Source: Terrirhizobium terrae
GTDB lineage: Bacteria > Pseudomonadota > Alphaproteobacteria > Rhizobiales > Rhizobiaceae
Assembly: GCF_030323265.1 (NCBI RefSeq)
Contig: NZ_CP104992.1
Location: forward strand, 2,269,501 to 2,333,500
Direction of reading: 5' to 3'
DNA length: 64,000 nucleotides
The notes beneath the pieces were generated by a model that was not told the origin of the DNA, did not search any database, and worked only from the letters and a program-made list of their open reading frames with translations. The position numbers and the translations under genes are program-made. Within the stretch, counting starts at the first letter, position 1; each line of letters starts with the position of its first letter. This document shows positions 12,203 through 23,081 of this stretch, in pieces.

Positions 12203-13609
12203 TGAATATTGTAGGCACCAATGCTGCGGATGCGGCGGTCTCCTCGAATGTCTCCACGGGCAAGAAGGGCGCGGACAAGGGCGAGGGCTTCTCCGACGCA
12301 ATGTCCGAATTCGACAAGGACGATGTCAGCAGCAAGCCGGGCGCCAAGCAGGCAGCCGATGACAGTGACGTTGCCGACCAGGATACCTCAGCCAGCGACG
12401 AGGTCGCAGCCAAGCCGAAGCCGATCATCGACATCCGCCCCGAATCGCTTCGCAAGCCGACGATTCCGGCGCAGTCCGCCTTCCTTCAGCAGGAGCAGAA
12501 AATCTCTGCCAAGGAGGTTCTCGGCAAGGAGACGACGCGCGAACTGACTGCCGGCGAAAAGAAGCTCAAGGATGCCCTTGCGGCGGCCAAGGCCCTGACT
12601 GCCAAGGCGGATGCACTGGAAGGCAAGGATGGCGCTGAGGCCGAGGATATCGATCTCGACAAACTGCTTTCCCAAGACGACAGTGAACTTGAACTCGGCG
12701 ATATCCTCTCGCTGCTGAACGGCCAGGGTGCCGTAGCGGCGGCCGAAGGCATGGCGCCCGCTCAGAAGGTGCATGTCTCCGGTAAGCAGGGCAAGGCCGA
12801 TGGCGACGCCATGCGTAGCAAGTCCGACGTGAGCTCTGCAATCAGCGCCCTGTCGAGCATGTCCGCGGATACCGATGCGACGCCGGTCCCGGGCACTGAG
12901 GTCAAGACCGAGCAGGATCGCCTCTTCCGCTTCCAGGATGCCAAGGGTGAACGCCAGAGCATGGATATGCGCGTCGGCGATGGCCGCAGCGAGCGGGTGG
13001 ATGCCCGTAGCAGCGCTGGCGGCCAGGCAGAGACCGTAAACGTGCTCGATCTCGCGCCGCTTCCTTGGCCTCGCTCCGAACGCCTCCGCTTTGACGTCGG
13101 CGATGTCCGGCGACAGCGAATGGGTTTCTGCCATGCAGTCGACGAGCTCTTCGCAGAACGTTGGCGCTCAGAACACCACCGGTGGCGTCGTCAATACCCT
13201 GAAGCTGCAGATGACGCCGCACGACCTCGGTTCCGTGACGGCCATGCTTCGCCTCCATGGCGAGCAGCTCAATGTCCACCTGACAGTGGAAACACGTGCT
13301 GCCTACCGTCAGCTGTCGGATGACAGTAGCGGCATTCTCGACGCCTTGCGGTCGCAGGGCTTCGCGGTCGATCAGGTGACGATCAGCATCGCGCCGACCG
13401 CCGATAGCGATGCTGCCACCAACCAGCAGCAGAGCGGCCAGCAGGCGTCCGCACAGGGTGAAAAGCAGGGCGGAGCCGGTCGCGGTCAGGAAAATGCCGA
13501 CGGTCGTCAGTTCTCCCAACAGGCAGCAGGAAACGGCAATGAAGGCGCTCACGAAAACCAGGCTGCTCCCGCTTCTGGCGGCGCTCGCTCTGGCCAGCTT
13601 TATCTCTAA
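12199..13609 (+). CDS. motD: MotD / FliK hook-length control protein, one frameshift
   Basis: Called MotD in rhizobia and regarded as their FliK: it measures hook length and switches export from hook to filament subunits. Seen: a long hydrophilic Ala/Asp/Lys-rich N-terminal half, and a C-terminal FliK core with LKLQMTPHDLGSVTAMLRLH and GEQLNVHLTVETRAAYRQL, then a Gln-rich tail. The frame breaks near 13051 by an extra base (gatctcgcgcc, repaired gattcgcgcc), joining NVLD to SRRFLGLAPNASA; repaired length is 469 residues. The stop at 13609 lies inside the transglycosylase gene, an overlap of about 70 bp. Confidence 0.9.
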
Positions 13610-14232
13610 CGCCCGATCTGCCTCTCTTCTCTGCAGGATCCTGGGGCGCCGGCAACAGCGCTCCGCAGGTTACATCTGCGCCCAAGGCCGCACCTCGATC
13701 GGCGTCGGTACCCAAGGCGGAAGCCCGCGCCCCGGTCAATCCCGGAGCCTGCGAGCGGGAGATACAGGCGGCAGCCGCCAAATACGGAATACCGGAGGGG
13801 ATACTCTATTCTGTCGGTCTGACGGAAACGGGCCGCAAGGGTAGCTTGAGCCCGCTCGCGATGAACATCGAAGGCAAGGCCTATTTCGCTGGTTCCATCC
13901 AGGATGCGATGGCCAATTTCAGCGCTGCTAGGCAGCGAGGAGCCAAGCTGATCGACATCGGCTGCATGCAGATCAATCACCATTTCCACGGTGAGCATTT
14001 CTCCTCCGCCCAGGAGATGTTCGACCCGCGGCTGAATGTGGAATACGCGGCCAAGTTCTTGCGATCCCTCCATGACAGGCATGATACCTGGACGATGGCG
14101 GTGGCAAGATACCATGCCGGGCCGAACAACGACCCTGCTCAGAAGCGATATGTATGTCGCGTAATCGCCAATCTTGTCGCAACTGGCTATGGCAGCTGGA
14201 CGAGAAACGCGTCACAATTTTGTCAAGCATGA
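13539..14232 (+). CDS. Lytic transglycosylase of the flagellar cluster, one frameshift
   Basis: Predicted periplasmic peptidoglycan-cleaving enzyme that clears the wall for rod assembly or motor anchoring. Seen: a signal peptide (TRLLPLLAALALASFIS), a Pro/Ala-rich linker, then an SLT-type domain with ILYSVGLTETGR (catalytic Glu in TET), LIDIGCMQINHHFHG and VARYHAGP. The frame breaks near 13624 by an extra base in a CT-rich run; repair joins ISNARSAS to FSAGSWGAGNSAPQV and gives 230 residues. The ATG at 13539 lies within motD, and the same overlapping layout is known for the Sinorhizobium gene before rem (orf38). Confidence 0.86.
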
Positions 14233-14514
14233 ACCATCCTGGGTTGTGTTGACATCGCGAAAAGAATCGCATGATTGCAGTTTTAGCAAAGTTGCAGAAA
14301 TTGAGGCATGCAAGTCCTCTCTCTTCGGGCGTTAACTTTTCCACGAGAAAATAGTCGCCTTCGTCGCGTGACCTACTAGATGTAGTGCAAATCGCTGCCT
14401 AAAGGTTAATCAACTATTAATTTGTTTGGTTAACTTTGCATAGCTTGCGCCAGATTCCTCCGATTCGTACCCATAGAGCCATCGAGGCACCACAACTGAT
14501 TCGGAGGCGGACGA
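14233..14514 (+). promoter_or_regulatory. Upstream region of rem
   Basis: 282 bp without a gene. It contains TTGACA at 14249-14254 without a good -10 at the right distance, and an A+T-rich stretch at 14404-14440 in which gttaat / attaat / gttaac words recur as loose inverted repeats, a likely place for a regulator such as VisNR (inference). The ribosome site GGAGG is at about 14502-14506, before the rem ATG at 14515. Confidence 0.45.
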
Positions 14515-15187
14515 ATGATCGTAGTGGTTGATGAGCGAGAGCTCGTTAAAGACGGATATACATCCCTTTTTGGGCGCGAGGGCATTCCTTCCACAGGATT
14601 CTGACCCGCGGGAATTCAGTGAGTGGGTGGAGTCGGCGGCCGACTCCGACATCGCTGCGGTCGAGGCATTCCTGATCGGTCAGGGCGAGCGTTCGCTCGA
14701 ACTGCCGCGGGCAATCCGCGATCGCTCGATGGCTCCGGTCATCGCGGTGAGCGACCAGCCTTCGCTGGAAGCGACGTTGGCGTTCTTCGACAGCGGTGTC
14801 GATGATGTCGTGCGCAAGCCGGTTCATCCACGTGAGATCCTGGCTCGGGCCGCGGCGATCCGCCGTCGCCTGAAGGCGATTTCGAACTTCACGGATATCG
14901 GCTCGATCCGCGTTTTCTCCGACGGCCGTGATCCGGAGATCGACGGAGATACGTTCCCGCTGCCGCGCCGTGAGCGCCGCATCCTGGAATATCTAGTCGC
15001 CAACCGCGGTCGCCGCGTGTCGAAGACGCAGATCTTCAACGCGATCTACGGCATCTTCGACGAAGAGGTCGAGGAAAACGTGGTGGAAAGCCACATCAGC
15101 AAGCTGCGCAAGAAACTGCGCAAGAAGCTCGGTTTCGACCCGGTCGATTCCAAGCGCTTCCTTGGCTACTGCATCGACTGGAGCTGA
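14515..15187 (+). CDS. rem: Rem, activator of exponential-phase motility genes, one frameshift
   Basis: OmpR-type transcriptional activator of late flagellar, chemotaxis and motility genes in rhizobia. Seen: a receiver-like N-terminal part with degenerate sequence ([14 protein letters not shown]) and a C-terminal winged-helix domain ([36 protein letters not shown]). The true start at 14515 has a good GGAGG; that frame stops at 14602-14604 because of an extra T (ggattctgacccg, repaired ggattcgacccg). Repair gives 223 residues, the length known for Sinorhizobium Rem. A strong terminator follows, so it is a single-gene unit or the end of one. Confidence 0.95.
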
Positions 15188-15208
15188 GAGGCTCATACTC
15201 CGCCAGAC

Positions 15209-15232
15209 AAGGCCGCCGCTCTCGGCGGCCTT
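15209..15232 (+). terminator. Rho-independent terminator after rem
   Basis: Stem AAGGCCGCCG / CGGCGGCCTT with loop CTCT, followed by tttctttt. It closes the rem transcript and implies that flgE at 15324 has its own promoter in the 90 bp that follow. Confidence 0.88.
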
Positions 15233-15323
15233 TCTTTTGCGAAGGCAAAACTGCTTGCACAGCCAGCTTCACGCAAGGCCCGCCCCTTAGGTTCCAGGTT
15301 AGCCAAATTAGGAGATTTTCCAG

Positions 15324-16610
15324 ATGAGCATTTTCGGTTCGATGAAGACGGCTGTGTCCGGGATGAACGCCCAGTCCAACCGTCTCGGCACCGTGGGCGA
15401 CAATATCGCCAATTCCAGCACGGTGGGCTACAAGCGCGCCTCGACCGCATTCTCCTCACTGGTCCTGCCATCTACGTCGGGCAGCTATTCGTCCGGTGGC
15501 GTTGAGACAAATGTTCGCTACAGCATTTCCGAACAGGGCAACATCAGCTACACGACCTCTTCGACGGACCTTGCCATTCAGGGCGAAGGTTTCTTCATCG
15601 TCAGCGATCAGAACGGCTCGCCCTATCTGACCCGCGCCGGCTCCTTCCAGAAGGACGCCGAAGGTTATCTGGTGAACGCCGCCGGCTATCAGCTGATGGG
15701 CTATCCCTACGGATCGAACCCGCCTGCCGCCGTCGTCAACGGCTTCAACGGTCTTGAAGCAATCAACATCAACGATTTCGGCATGGTGTCGTCGCCTTCG
15801 ACCTATGGCAGCTTTCCCGCCAATCTCGACCGCGACGCCAAGGCTGTAGCAGAAGGCAGCCGCCCGAGCGACAACGTCGCTGGTGCCACGATCACCAACA
15901 AGAGCTCGCTGACCGCCTACGACCATGGCGGCGCGAAAGTGCTCTACGATTTCTATTATACCAAGACCGGTGAAAACACCTGGGAAGTATCGGTCTATCG
16001 CCAGGATCAGTCCACGGATGGCGGCTTTCCCTACACGTCCGACCCGGAAGAGAACCTGGTCAAATCCACCGCTATCCTGGAATTCGATCCGAACACCAAC
16101 AAGCTGTCGTCGACGTCCGATACCAAGATCAACATCGTTGATTTCAGCGATGGCTCGAGCGATGGGCTCAATATCGAGATTGACCTGTCCGAAATGACCC
16201 AGTTTGCCACGGACTTCACGCCGGGTAAGGGTATCGTCAACGGCAACGCGCCAAGCCCGATCACCGATGTTGATATCGGCTCCGATGGTGTCGTTACAGC
16301 TGTTTACCAGGACGGCGGCCGCCGCGCGATCTATCAGCTGGCGCTTGCTACCGTCCCGGCGATCGATCAGATGCTGCCGCAGAACGGCAACGTCTACGTG
16401 CCGACCAACGCTTCAGGCGTCGTCACGATCGGCTTCCCGCAGGAAGGTGTCTTCGGGCAGATCTACAAGGGCGCCCTCGAGGGTTCCAACGTCGATATCG
16501 CCACTGAGCTTACCGAGATGATCGAGGCTCAGCGCATCTACACCGCAAACTCCAAGGTATTCCAAACCGGCTCGGACTTGATGGACGTTCTCATCAACCT
16601 GAAGCGGTAA
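15324..16610 (+). CDS. flgE: Flagellar hook protein FlgE (428 aa)
   Basis: Forms the hook that joins basal body and filament. Seen: the N-terminal rod/hook signature (MKTAVSGMNAQSNRLGTVGD, then NIANSSTVGYKR), central hook domains with AIQGEGFFIVSD and YLTRAGSFQKD, and the C-terminal helix (EMIEAQRIYTANSKVFQTGS, DVLINLKR). Length is normal. The ribosome site AGGAGA is 8 bp before the ATG. It leads the run flgE-flgK-flgL-flaF-flbT-flgD-fliQ-flhA-fliR on the same strand. Expression is expected to depend on Rem. Confidence 0.97.
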   Translation: MSIFGSMKTAVSGMNAQSNRLGTVGDNIANSSTVGYKRASTAFSSLVLPSTSGSYSSGGVETNVRYSISEQGNISYTTSSTDLAIQGEGFFIVSDQNGSPYLTRAGSFQKDAEGYLVNAAGYQLMGYPYGSNPPAAVVNGFNGLEAININDFGMVSSPSTYGSFPANLDRDAKAVAEGSRPSDNVAGATITNKSSLTAYDHGGAKVLYDFYYTKTGENTWEVSVYRQDQSTDGGFPYTSDPEENLVKSTAILEFDPNTNKLSSTSDTKINIVDFSDGSSDGLNIEIDLSEMTQFATDFTPGKGIVNGNAPSPITDVDIGSDGVVTAVYQDGGRRAIYQLALATVPAIDQMLPQNGNVYVPTNASGVVTIGFPQEGVFGQIYKGALEGSNVDIATELTEMIEAQRIYTANSKVFQTGSDLMDVLINLKR

Positions 16611-16643
16611 CTCAGAGAATCAGTCTCCAGAGGTTAAGACACG

Positions 16644-18177
16644 ATGTCGCTTACTTCCGCATTGTCTACGGCGCAATCAATCTTCACGAACACCGGCACC
16701 CAGTCGTCGGTCACAGCGAAGAACATCGCCAATGCGCAGAACACGGATTATGTCCGTCGCTCCGCCGTGGTCGTCACGGGCGGCAATGGCGCGATGATCG
16801 GCGACATCGTTCGCAACCAGAACCAGCCGCTTTTCCGCCAGACAATCGAAAGCACTTCGGTTTCCAGCGGCCAGCGCACGTTGTTGACCGGACTTGAGGA
16901 AATCAAGAGCCTGATGGGCGGCAACGACTACGAAACGTCGCCGGCCGCCTATCTCTCTGCTTTCCGCGAAAGCATGGATGCCTTCGTCGGCAAGGCGAAC
17001 AACAATGCGATGGGTCTTGCCGTCGTATCCAGTGCCCAGGATCTCGTTACCGCACTCAACAGCGCATCGAACGAACTCCAGGCGATCCGCAAGCGTGCGG
17101 ACGATGACATCAAGCAGAATGTCTCTGATCTCAACACCCTGCTCGGAAAGTTTGAAGAGGCCAACAACAAGGTCAAGATCCAGACTTCGACCGGTGGCGA
17201 TCCGAACGACGCGCTTGATGAGCGCGATGCGCTGCTGAAACAGATTTCCGAAATTGTCGGCGTTTCGTCCTACGTGCGCGAAAACAATGACATGGTTCTC
17301 TACACCTCGGATGGCGTGACGCTGTTCGAGGCTGTGCCGCGCAAGGTCACTTTCGCCGCCACCTCCACCTATGACGCGAGCACGGTCGGCAACGCAATCT
17401 ACGTTGACGGCGTGCAGCTCAAGGCCGGTACGTCGGGTGACACGAGCGCCAAGGGTTCGCTGCCGGCGCTGCTACAGCTGCGCGACGATGTCGCTCCGGT
17501 CTTCCAGACCCAGCTGGATGAAGTCGCCCGTGGCCTGATTACTGCGTTCGCGGAAACCGATCCGAATCCGGACGCCGACCCGGCGCTCGATCCGATGACT
17601 GGCCTCTTCACCTATCTCGGTGAAGATGGGACCCTGCAGACCGAAGTGCCGGCGAGCGTCGAGGTTGATGGTGATGGCAATCCGGTTGCCAACTCTGCTG
17701 TCGTCACCGGGCTCGCCTCGCGGCTGAGGCTGAACCCGGCCGTTCAGCCACCCGACGGCTCCGCCGATCTCATTCGCGACGGCGGCATCAACGGTTCCGA
17801 TTATGTCGTCAACCTGGTCGACGGAGAGAAGGGCGGCAGCAGCTATTCGGATCTCCTAGACCGGTACAACGAAGCGCTCGAAGCGCCTATGGCCTTCGAT
17901 CCGGCAACGCAGATCGGAGATTCACCTGATCTCATGTCGTTTGCGTCGGATCTCGCTCGGCTGGCTCGAACAGCTGCGTAGCTCGGCAACGACCGCTGAT
18001 GAAAACAAATACGCGATGCTGACCCGCGCCTTCGAGGCCTATTCCAGCACGACCGGCGTCAGCCTCGACGAAGAACTGTCGCTGCTCCTCGACATCGAGC
18101 AGTCTTACAAAGCCGGCGCGAAGCTCATGTCGACGGTCGACGAGATGATGCAAGCCCTTCTTGATATTGCGAGCTGA
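16644..18177 (+). CDS. flgK: Hook-filament junction protein FlgK (HAP1), one frameshift
   Basis: First hook-associated protein, placed between hook and filament. Seen: N-terminal NIANAQNTDYVRRS, a central part with DALDERDALLKQISEIVGV typical of FlgK, and a C-terminal helix EEL-SLLLDIEQSYKAGAKLM. The frame breaks near 17952 through an extra base (gatctcgctcgg, repaired gattcgctcgg), which turns DLMSFASDSLGWLEQLRSS into a premature stop at 17981. Repaired length is 510 residues. GAGGT precedes the ATG. Confidence 0.94.
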
Positions 18178-18182
18178 TTATT

Positions 18183-19256
18183 ATGAAGACTTCTTTCATT
18201 TCCTCACTTGCAGTCCAGACCACCATGCGCAACTCAATTGCGAGTGCTCAGCGTGACTTGGTGGATGCCAATACCGAAGCAGTCAGCGGACGTTATGCCG
18301 ATATCGGCGCCACGCTCGGCGCGAGCACATCCCGCGCGCTCGATCTGACCCGCGAATTGTCGCGCATCAACTCCCTCTACAACACGGCGTCGCTCGCCAC
18401 GCAGCGACTGGAGAGTGCCGAACTCGCTCTGTCGAACATGGACAAGCTGGCGCTCGACATGCAGAACGCCATCATCACGCTCGGCAGCGCAACCGACGAG
18501 ACCAGCCTCGGCACAGCGCGTACAGTGATGAGCGCTTCTCTTTCGGCATTTACAGGATTTGCTAATACCGCCGTTAACGGTGAGTACATATTTGCTGGTA
18601 TCAATAGCGATGTGAAGCCTTTGGACGATTTCCTCGACGAAGGGTCGGACGCCAAGCAGGCCTTCAACGCCGAACTGGACGCCTTCCTCGACTCGAAGGG
18701 ACTTGATGCCAAGGGGGATATGACGGAAGCCGACATGGCTGAGTTTTTGACCCACATCGAAGACGTGTTCATGGGGACGGAGCCGTCGGTGAACGGCGAC
18801 GACTTCTGGACTACGTCGGTTTCTAATGCGTCCGACGAAAACATGAAGAGCCGCATCACGCCGACCGAAGTGGTGGAAAGCTCGACCAACGCCAACACCA
18901 CCGGCATGCGTTATTTCGCGCTGGCAGCGGTTCTTTCCGTCGAATTCCTGAATACGGACATGGACCCCGATGCCCGCAAGCTCGTCGGTGACCGCGTTGC
19001 CGACACCTATGTCGGCAAGGCACAGAGCGGATTGACCCAGCAGCGCACGACGATTGGTATCTACACCGAACGCGTTGCCAAGGCTGAGGAAAGCTTGCAG
19101 GCGCAAGAAGATATTCTGACGACTCACCTGGGCAATCTCCAGGAAGTCGACGCTGCGGAAGCGGCCACGCGCGTGAACACGCTGCAGACGCTTCTGGAGA
19201 CTGCCTATTCAGTGACGGCGAAGATTCAAAATCTGAGCCTCGTCAACTACCTTTGA
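18183..19256 (+). CDS. flgL: Hook-filament junction protein FlgL (HAP3, 357 aa)
   Basis: Second junction protein, related to flagellin, exported by the flagellar apparatus. Seen: N-terminal helix MKTSFISSLAVQTTMRNSIA and SGRYADIGATLG, then LSNMDKLALDMQNAIITLGS, NGEYIFAGINSDVKP (a FlgL hallmark) and a C-terminal helix ending TVTAKIQNLSLVNYL-like (SVTAKIQNLSLVNYL). It begins 5 bp after the flgK stop. Confidence 0.96.
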   Translation: MKTSFISSLAVQTTMRNSIASAQRDLVDANTEAVSGRYADIGATLGASTSRALDLTRELSRINSLYNTASLATQRLESAELALSNMDKLALDMQNAIITLGSATDETSLGTARTVMSASLSAFTGFANTAVNGEYIFAGINSDVKPLDDFLDEGSDAKQAFNAELDAFLDSKGLDAKGDMTEADMAEFLTHIEDVFMGTEPSVNGDDFWTTSVSNASDENMKSRITPTEVVESSTNANTTGMRYFALAAVLSVEFLNTDMDPDARKLVGDRVADTYVGKAQSGLTQQRTTIGIYTERVAKAEESLQAQEDILTTHLGNLQEVDAAEAATRVNTLQTLLETAYSVTAKIQNLSLVNYL

Positions 19257-19292
19257 TGACCAAAGGTAGCGATGAAAATGAAGGATACATGA

Positions 19293-19640
19293 ATGTACCA
19301 GTTTTCATATGCCGAAATCATGGAGGATGGCGTCGCCGACGCCAAGGAACGTGAGCGGCAGGCCTTGGATCGTTCGATCGTGCTCCTCATCGCGGCGCGC
19401 GACGAGGAGGGCTACTCTCGAGCGACCGTCGAGGCGCTATTTTATACGAGGCGTGTCTGGATCCGCTTTATTGAGGATCTGAGGCAGCCGGACAACGAAC
19501 TGGCCACGGAACTGCGGGCCGACCTGATCTCCATCGCAATCTGGATCTTGAAGGAATGCGAAAAAGTCAGGAAGCGGCAATCGACGAATTTCCAGGGCAT
19601 TATTGACGTGACCACCATCATCAGGGATGGACTTAAATGA
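19293..19640 (+). CDS. flaF: Flagellar biosynthesis regulator FlaF (115 aa)
   Basis: Small cytoplasmic alphaproteobacterial protein needed for flagellin production and export; it acts against FlbT in Caulobacter. Seen: [13 protein letters not shown] at the start, [29 protein letters not shown] and [13 protein letters not shown], all typical of FlaF. AAGGA (19281-19285) lies 7 bp before the ATG. The stop overlaps the flbT start by 4 bp. Confidence 0.95.
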   Translation: MYQFSYAEIMEDGVADAKERERQALDRSIVLLIAARDEEGYSRATVEALFYTRRVWIRFIEDLRQPDNELATELRADLISIAIWILKECEKVRKRQSTNFQGIIDVTTIIRDGLK

Positions 19641-20087
19641 AAAGCACGCTGCGCATCTCGCTGAAATCCGGCGAACGTATCTTCATCAACGGCGCGGTGC
19701 TGCGCGTTGATCGCAAGGTTGCGTTGGAATTCTTGAACGACGTCACCTTCCTTCTGGAAAACCACGTTCTCCAGCCTGAACAGGCGACGACCCCGCTTCG
19801 CCAGCTGTATTTCATCGCCCAAATGATGCTGATCAATCCCGAAGGCAAGGAACAGTCTTCCGTTCTGTTCCGCAAGTCCGTTGCCATGTTGCTCGGTTGC
19901 TTCCGTGATGAAGAAATCCTGGCGGAGCTGAAGCGGATCGACGGCATGGTTGCCTCCAATCGCGCCTTTGACGCGCTGAAGGCCATCCGTTCGCTCTACC
20001 CGATCGAGGATCGCATCCTGAACAATCAGGAGCTCGCGCCGGCCACCATCGAGCAGATCTCGCAAGGAGATTGCACCATGGCGGTAG
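19637..20087 (+). CDS. flbT: Flagellin mRNA regulator FlbT, one frameshift
   Basis: Post-transcriptional regulator of flagellin mRNA in alphaproteobacteria. Seen: [39 protein letters not shown] and [18 protein letters not shown]. An extra base near 20059 (cagatctcgcaagg, repaired cagattcgcaagg) makes the raw frame run straight into flgD. After repair the protein ends [11 protein letters not shown] with the stop TAG at 20085-20087, giving 149 residues and the tail I recall for rhizobial FlbT. The repaired 3' end overlaps the flgD start at 20078. The apparent FlbT-FlgD fusion is therefore an artefact. Confidence 0.94.
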
Positions 20088-20554
20088 ATTCAGTAAGCGG
20101 CGCCACCAATCCTTACGCATCCGGGAACGGCACAGCCGCGAAGACGGACGCTTCGTCGGCCTCGCTGAACTACGACAACTTCATTCAGCTGCTCATTGCC
20201 CAGATGAAGAACCAGGATCCGACCGATCCTATGGATGCCAGTGAACAGGTCTCGCAGCTCGCGACCTTCTCGCAGGTCGAACAGTCGGTGAAGATGAACA
20301 GCAATCTTCAGTCGATGATCCAGGCAAACTCCTTCTCGCAGGCCTCCGATCTGGTCGGCAAATATGTCACCAGCGCCGACGACAAGATCAGCGGCAAGGT
20401 CAAAGAAGTGGAAGTCTATTCCGACGGTCTTGTTGCGATCACCGAAGCAGGCGATAAGGTTCTGGTTCAGCCGGGAATCATCATCTCCAGCACGGCTCCG
20501 GAATCGGACGAGGTGACGATACAGCCCGTGGATGACGACAACGCGTCGACATAA
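20078..20554 (+). CDS. flgD: Hook-capping scaffold FlgD (158 aa)
   Basis: Temporary cap that directs FlgE assembly. Seen: [20 protein letters not shown] followed by [19 protein letters not shown], the FlgD N-terminal signature, then a short C-terminal domain with [12 protein letters not shown] and LVQPGIII. At 158 residues it is shorter than enteric FlgD (about 230), lacking most of the C-terminal hook-cap domain, which is normal in rhizobia. The start ATG at 20078 has AAGGAGA at 20064-20070, inside the end of flbT. Confidence 0.93.
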   Translation: MAVDSVSGATNPYASGNGTAAKTDASSASLNYDNFIQLLIAQMKNQDPTDPMDASEQVSQLATFSQVEQSVKMNSNLQSMIQANSFSQASDLVGKYVTSADDKISGKVKEVEVYSDGLVAITEAGDKVLVQPGIIISSTAPESDEVTIQPVDDDNAST

Positions 20555-20589
20555 GGTCGGCGCCGCAAATAGCGGAAAGTGCCGGCGCA

Positions 20590-20856
20590 ATGAATGAAGC
20601 CGATGCCCTCGATATCATGCAGGCGGCGATCTGGACGATCCTGATCGCCTCTGGCCCCGCGGTCCTCGTCGCCATGGTGGTCGGCGTGGCCATCGCTTTC
20701 CTGCAGGCCCTGACACAGGTCCAGGAAATGACCCTCACCTTCGTACCGAAAATTGTAGCGATCATGGTCACGATCGGGATCACCGCACCGTTTATCGGTG
20801 CGCAGGTCAATCTTTTTGCAAATCTGGTGTTTTCACGCGTGCAGTCGGGCTTTTAG
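20590..20856 (+). CDS. fliQ: Flagellar export membrane protein FliQ (88 aa)
   Basis: Small subunit of the type III export gate in the inner membrane. Seen: two membrane segments (about residues 14-38 and 50-72) and the family stretch LQALTQVQEMTLTFVPKI. Length matches the family (about 89). It follows flgD by 35 bp and precedes flhA. Confidence 0.95.
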   Translation: MNEADALDIMQAAIWTILIASGPAVLVAMVVGVAIAFLQALTQVQEMTLTFVPKIVAIMVTIGITAPFIGAQVNLFANLVFSRVQSGF

Positions 20857-20953
20857 AGCGCGGCTATGTTCGCACAAGCTTCGACCGTTAGTGAGCTAGG
20901 TGAACTGGTGGGTTCTCGACCTGCCGCCTTCTCATGAAGAGACGGAAGAAGCC

Positions 20954-23041
20954 ATGGCGCAGCCACCTGTATTATCCATTCCGAAGGTCGCACCGAGCGG
21001 CCGTGACATAGGCTTTGCGGCGGGTATCGTCGCCATCCTTTGCATCCTGTTTCTGCCGATCCCGGCCTTCATGATCGATATTGGCCTGGCCTTCTCGATC
21101 GCCCTGTCGGTGTTGATCCTGATGGTGGCATTGTGGATCCAGCGGCCGCTCGACTTCTCGTCGTTTCCAACCGTCCTTCTGATCGCGACCATGGTGCGCC
21201 TTGCGCTCAACATCGCCACCACGCGCGTCATCCTGTCTCACGGACACGAGGGACATGGTGCGGCCGGTGGGGTGATTTCCGGCTTCTCGTCGCTGGTCAT
21301 GTCCGGCGACTTCGTCATCGGCGTGATCGTCTTCATGATCCTGATCACGGTTAACTTCATCGTCATCACCAAGGGTGCCACCCGTATCGCGGAAGTCGGC
21401 GCCCGCTTCACCCTCGATGCCATTCCCGGCAAGCAGATGTCGATCGACGCCGACCTGTCGGCGGGTATCATCGACGAGAAGGAAGCCCAGCGCCGCCGTA
21501 CCGAGCTGGAGCAGGAAAGCTCCTTCTTCGGTGCCATGGACGGTGCCTCGAAATTCGTGCGCGGCGACGCGATCGCCGGCCTCATCATCACTGCCATCAA
21601 CGTCTTCGGCGGCATCATCATCGGCTATTTCCGCCATGAAATGCCGATCGGCGAAGCAGCCGACGTCTTCGTCAAGCTCTCGGTCGGCGACGGTATCGTC
21701 TCGCAGATCCCGGCGCTCATCGTCTCGCTGGCCGCGGGCCTTCTCGTCACCCGCGGCGGCGCCACCGGCTCCACCGACAAGGCGGTCATCGATCAGCTTT
21801 CCGGCTATCCGCGCGCGCTTTCGATGGCGGCTGCCCTGATGGGCCTGCTGGCGATCATTCCCGGCCTGCCCCTTCTGCCTTTCGTCGCCCTCGGCGGCCT
21901 CCTCGGCTTCGGCGCCTGGTTCGTGCCGCGCCGTGCCGAGGCGGAGAACAAGGCCCGTCGCGAAGACGAGGAAAAGAAGGTCGTCCAGAACAAGGAGGCG
22001 GAGAAGGATTCCGTCAAGTCGGTGCTGAAGACCGCCGAAATCGAGCTGGCGCTCGGCAAGCAGGTCTCGACGCGTCTTCTCGGCGCCCACCAGGAACTCG
22101 CCTTCCGCGTCGGCAAGATGCGCAAGAAATTCGCCACGCAATACGGTTTCGTCGTGCCCGAGATCAAGGTCGCGGACGATATCGGCATTCCGGAAAAGTC
22201 CTATCAGATCCGCATCCACGGCACGACGATCGCATCCAACCAGCTACGTGTCGGCGATGTCCTCGTCGTCACCGGTTCCGGTCGCAAGCCGTCCATTCCG
22301 GGTGATGAGATCCGCGAACCCGCCTTCGGCATGCCGGCAGTTTCGATCCTCGAGACCTTCGCCGAGGATCTGAAGCGCGAGGGCTTCCATCCGATCGACA
22401 ACGTCTCCGTCGTGCTTACCCACATGTCGGAAGTGATCCGCAACAACCTGCCGCAGCTTCTTTCCTACAAGGACGTCAAGATCCTCATCGAGCGTCTCGA
22501 TCCCGAGTACAAGAAACTGGCCGACGAGATCTGCTCGTCGCACATGTCCTATTCGGGCCTGCAGGCCGTGTTGAAATTGCTCCTCGCCGAGCGCGTCTCG
22601 ATCCGAAACCTGCATCTGATCCTCGAAGCGGTCGCTGAGTTGGCACCGCATGTCCGCAAGACGGAACAGATCGTCGAGCATGTGCGCGTGCGCATGTCGC
22701 AGCAGCTTTGCGGCGACCTGGCTGATAACGGCGTACTGCGCGTGCTTCGACTGGGCAGCAAGTGGGACATGCTCTTCCACCAGGCGCTGAAGCGCGACGC
22801 AAAGGGTGATGTCGTCGAATTCGACATTGATCCGCGCACGCTTGAAGAGTTCAGCGAACAGGCGACGAAAGTTATCCGTGAATTCATGGACCGCGGCCTG
22901 CCATTCGTGCTTGTCACGTCGCCGGAAACCCGCTCCTATGTCCGCATGATCATCGAGCGCCTGTTTGCGACGCTTCCGGTGCTCTCCCACGTGGAACTCG
23001 CCAAAGGCTTGGAAATCAAGATACTTGGCGCGATTTCATGA
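20954..23041 (+). CDS. flhA: Flagellar export gate protein FlhA (695 aa)
   Basis: Major export-gate component: about eight membrane segments in the first half and a cytoplasmic domain that docks chaperone-substrate complexes. Seen: N-terminal [20 protein letters not shown], membrane stretches starting at [15 protein letters not shown], the FHIPEP signature region ([18 protein letters not shown]), a charged linker [20 protein letters not shown] at about residue 340, and the C-terminal domain with [19 protein letters not shown]. The start at 20954 is chosen by alignment to rhizobial FlhA; the frame opens 18 codons earlier without support. Confidence 0.97.
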   Translation: MAQPPVLSIPKVAPSGRDIGFAAGIVAILCILFLPIPAFMIDIGLAFSIALSVLILMVALWIQRPLDFSSFPTVLLIATMVRLALNIATTRVILSHGHEGHGAAGGVISGFSSLVMSGDFVIGVIVFMILITVNFIVITKGATRIAEVGARFTLDAIPGKQMSIDADLSAGIIDEKEAQRRRTELEQESSFFGAMDGASKFVRGDAIAGLIITAINVFGGIIIGYFRHEMPIGEAADVFVKLSVGDGIVSQIPALIVSLAAGLLVTRGGATGSTDKAVIDQLSGYPRALSMAAALMGLLAIIPGLPLLPFVALGGLLGFGAWFVPRRAEAENKARREDEEKKVVQNKEAEKDSVKSVLKTAEIELALGKQVSTRLLGAHQELAFRVGKMRKKFATQYGFVVPEIKVADDIGIPEKSYQIRIHGTTIASNQLRVGDVLVVTGSGRKPSIPGDEIREPAFGMPAVSILETFAEDLKREGFHPIDNVSVVLTHMSEVIRNNLPQLLSYKDVKILIERLDPEYKKLADEICSSHMSYSGLQAVLKLLLAERVSIRNLHLILEAVAELAPHVRKTEQIVEHVRVRMSQQLCGDLADNGVLRVLRLGSKWDMLFHQALKRDAKGDVVEFDIDPRTLEEFSEQATKVIREFMDRGLPFVLVTSPETRSYVRMIIERLFATLPVLSHVELAKGLEIKILGAIS

Positions 23042-23081
23042 TCGTCAGTCCTTTGGGTCAAGGCCCTCGAAGACCAAGTCC

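Noticed and set aside
14249-14277. A sigma-70 promoter with TTGACA before rem
   Set aside because: The -35 word is perfect but the hexamer 17 bp later (TGATTG) is a poor -10, so it is noted only as part of the upstream region.
19637-20554. A single open frame joining FlbT and FlgD, which looks like a gene fusion
   Set aside because: Removing one base near 20059 restores the expected FlbT tail [11 protein letters not shown] and its stop at 20085-20087, overlapping a proper flgD start with its own ribosome site.
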